The notes under the pieces were generated by a model that saw nothing but the letters and a program-made list of their open reading frames with translations, was not told where the DNA came from and made no database searches. 64,000 nucleotides of DNA, taken from Rhodovastum atsumiense (lineage in GTDB: Bacteria; Pseudomonadota; Alphaproteobacteria; Acetobacterales; Acetobacteraceae). The position numbers and the translations under genes are program-made. Location: positions 3,207,501-3,271,500 of the forward strand of contig NZ_OW485601.1 in the NCBI RefSeq assembly GCF_937425535.1. The letters run 5' to 3'. Position 1 is the stretch's first letter, and each line of letters starts with the position of its first letter. This document shows positions 62,280-64,000 of the stretch, piece after piece.

Positions 62280-64000
62280 ATGCGGTTGACCGGGCCCGCG
62301 CCCCCCGGGTCGCCCGATCCGTTCAGCTTTTCCGGCGGCGAGATGGGGAGCCTGATCCGGGCCAAGGGGTGGCAGGCCACCACGCCGGGCGCGATCGCGC
62401 GCTGGCCGGCGACGTTGCGCACCACCGTGGAGATCATGCTCGGCTCCCGCTACGCCATGTGGATGGGCTGGGGGAAGGAGCTGACCTTCTTCTACAACGA
62501 CGCCTATCGTCCCACGCTCGGGGTGAAGCATCCCTGGGCGCTCGGCTCGCCGGCGCGCGAGGTCTGGGCGGAGATCTGGGACACCATCGGCCCGCGCATC
62601 GACCATGTGCTGCGCACCGGCGAGGCTACCTATGACGAGGGCCTGCGGCTGATCCTGGAGCGCTCGGGCTTTCCCGAGGAGACCTTCCACACCTTCTCCT
62701 ACAGCCCCTTGCCGGATGGGGCGGGCGGCGTGGGCGGCATGCTCTGCGTGGTCACCGAGGACACGCGGCGCGTCATCGGCGAACGCCGCCTGGCGCTGCT
62801 GCGCGAACTCGGCGCGCGCGCGCTCGGCATGCGCTCGCCGGAGGCGTTCTTTGGGGTGCTGGCGGAATGCCTCGGCGAGCGCAACCCGGACCTGCCGTTC
62901 AGCCTGGTCTACACGCTCGCCCCGGATGGCAAGGCGGCGACGCTCGCTTGCTGCAGCGGCATCGGCCGCGACCATCCGGCCGCGCCGGCCACGATCGCGC
63001 TCGCGGACGGGGGCGGCGGGCCGTGGGAGCTGGCCGAGGTGCTGGCACGGGGCAGAGGCGTGGAGGTCGATGACCTCAGCGCCCGGTTCCGCGACCTGCC
63101 GGGCGGGCCGTGGCGCAAGCCGCCGGCGCGTGCGCTGGTGCTGCCGATCGCCCAGCAGGGCCAGTCCCGCTGCGCCGGCTTCCTGGTCGCGGCACTCAAC
63201 CCGTACCGTCCGCTGGACGAGGAGTATCGCGGCTTCATCGAGCTGCTGGCCGGGCAGGTCGCCGCCGGGCTCGCCGATGCGCGCGCCTATGCGGAAGAAC
63301 GCCGCCGCGCCGAGGCGCTGGCCGAGCTGGACCGGGCCAAGACCACGTTCTTCTCCAATGTCAGCCACGAGTTCCGCACGCCGCTGACGCTGATGCTCGG
63401 CCCGATCGAGGAAGTGCTGGCCACCGATGCGGCCGGATCGGCGCGGCCCCTGCTGGAGCTGGCCCACCGCAACGGCCTGCGCCTGCTGCGGCTGGTCAAC
63501 ACCCTGCTCGATTTCTCGCGCGTCGAGGCCGGCCGCGTGCAGGCGAGCTACGAGCCGGTCGAGCTGGGCACGCTGACCGCCTCGCTCGCCGCCAATTTCC
63601 GCTCGGCCTGCGAGCGCGCCGGGCTGGGGCTGGAGGTGGATTGCCCGCGCCTGCCCGAGCCGGTCTTCGTCGACCGCGACATGTGGGAGAAGATCGTCCT
63701 CAACCTGCTCTCCAACGCGTTCAAGTTCACCCTTGCCGGCGGCATCGCCGTGTCGCTGCGCTGGGACGGGCAGGGGGCGGAGCTGGCGGTGCGCGACAGC
63801 GGCATCGGCATTCCCGAGGCCGAGCTGCCGCGGCTGTTCGAGCGCTTCCACCGCGTCGAGGGCGCGGCCGGGCGGACCATGGAGGGCAGCGGCATCGGGC
63901 TCGCGCTGGTGCAGGAACTGGTGCGGCTGCATGGCGGCGGCATCACCGTGGAGAGCACGCCCGGACGCGGCAGCACCTTCCGGGTGACCATCCCGGCCGG
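62280..64000 (+). CDS. soluble PAS-GAF sensor histidine kinase, 3' end missing
   Basis: At least 573 residues, open at the window end. N-terminal PAS-like segment FSGGEMGSLIRAKGW, WPATLRTTVEIMLGSRYAMWMGWGKEL and FTFSYSPLPDGAGGVGG; a GAF domain (about 160-330) with LLRELGARALGMRSPEAFF; HisKA with His363 in NVSHEFRTPLTLMLGPIEE; HATPase N-box NLLSNAFKFT, G1 DSGIGIP, G2 GSGIGLALV. The ATG at 62280 keeps the PAS start; a nearby ATG at 62258 is out of frame. In this family a receiver or output domain often follows, outside the window. Cytoplasmic, no TM seen. Confidence 0.88.
   Translation, partial: MRLTGPAPPGSPDPFSFSGGEMGSLIRAKGWQATTPGAIARWPATLRTTVEIMLGSRYAMWMGWGKELTFFYNDAYRPTLGVKHPWALGSPAREVWAEIWDTIGPRIDHVLRTGEATYDEGLRLILERSGFPEETFHTFSYSPLPDGAGGVGGMLCVVTEDTRRVIGERRLALLRELGARALGMRSPEAFFGVLAECLGERNPDLPFSLVYTLAPDGKAATLACCSGIGRDHPAAPATIALADGGGGPWELAEVLARGRGVEVDDLSARFRDLPGGPWRKPPARALVLPIAQQGQSRCAGFLVAALNPYRPLDEEYRGFIELLAGQVAAGLADARAYAEERRRAEALAELDRAKTTFFSNVSHEFRTPLTLMLGPIEEVLATDAAGSARPLLELAHRNGLRLLRLVNTLLDFSRVEAGRVQASYEPVELGTLTASLAANFRSACERAGLGLEVDCPRLPEPVFVDRDMWEKIVLNLLSNAFKFTLAGGIAVSLRWDGQGAELAVRDSGIGIPEAELPRLFERFHRVEGAAGRTMEGSGIGLALVQELVRLHGGGITVESTPGRGSTFRVTIPA

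Noticed and set aside
62037-63932. A very long open frame antisense to the sensor kinase
   Set aside because: It is a shadow of the kinase frame in GC-rich DNA, Arg/Gln/Ala-rich, and matches no domain.

Overview
The window is a contiguous piece of a high-GC alphaproteobacterial chromosome. A TrcR/DUF1013 cell-cycle regulator, DUF1192, two DUF465 genes, a purK-purE-DUF465 block, a ROSE-type RNA thermometer on an hsp20 gene and NADP isocitrate dehydrogenase all point to Alphaproteobacteria. The hairpin-mosaic intergenic repeats and the protein style suggest an Acetobacteraceae-like member of the Rhodospirillales, but the genus is an inference and no rRNA or tRNA gene is present to settle it. 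I saw no phage, plasmid, transposase or CRISPR array. The first gene (murA) and the last (a sensor kinase) are cut by the window edges.

Layout. 0-5 kb: murA end, a glutathione transferase, an orphan solute-binding protein and a DEAD-box helicase. 5-11.4 kb: one long reverse-strand operon, FAD amine oxidase - ATC-hydrolase-like enzyme - livK-H-M-G-F, which looks like uptake and oxidation of an amino-acid-like compound. 11.5-20 kb: the two heptose genes hldD and hldE flank an unusual five-gene module (TonB receptor, periplasmic haem/siderophore/cobalamin-type binding protein, a binding-protein-fold protein without signal peptide, a HypB-like cysteine-rich P-loop GTPase, a soluble ABC ATPase) that lacks any membrane permease. 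20-29 kb: housekeeping genes (icd, purK/E, trcR, hsp20, rpmE) and a response regulator divergent from a hybrid kinase. 32-41 kb: acyl-CoA synthetase, then a complete oligopeptide/glutathione-type importer with a D-aminopeptidase and an isoaspartyl peptidase. 41-49 kb: HAD phosphatase, DUF2066, an LRAT-like cysteine protein, two glycosyltransferases, SDR, SOUL protein and a HAF-repeat protein. 50-57 kb: an orphan MenD-like thiamine-diphosphate enzyme, a chemoreceptor, an RTX protein and small membrane proteins. 57-60 kb: a complete iron-complex ABC importer without its own receptor. 60-64 kb: a probable persulfide-sensing ArsR regulator divergent from an AhpD-like protein and a DUF2892 protein, a cytochrome b561 and a truncated sensor kinase.

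Three families of structured intergenic repeat are visible by eye: a 150-bp mosaic of five hairpins (full copies near 4.8, 20.1 and 60.0 kb, two half copies near 33.8-34.0 kb, a decayed relative near 24.7 kb), a perfect palindrome beginning GTAGGGCGGA (22.2 and 33.9 kb), and a two-hairpin element just after stop codons (47.15 and 55.3 kb). Stem changes in the mosaic repeat are compensated on the opposite arm. The most interesting candidate system is the permease-less metal module at 12.5-18.4 kb; its function cannot be named from sequence alone.
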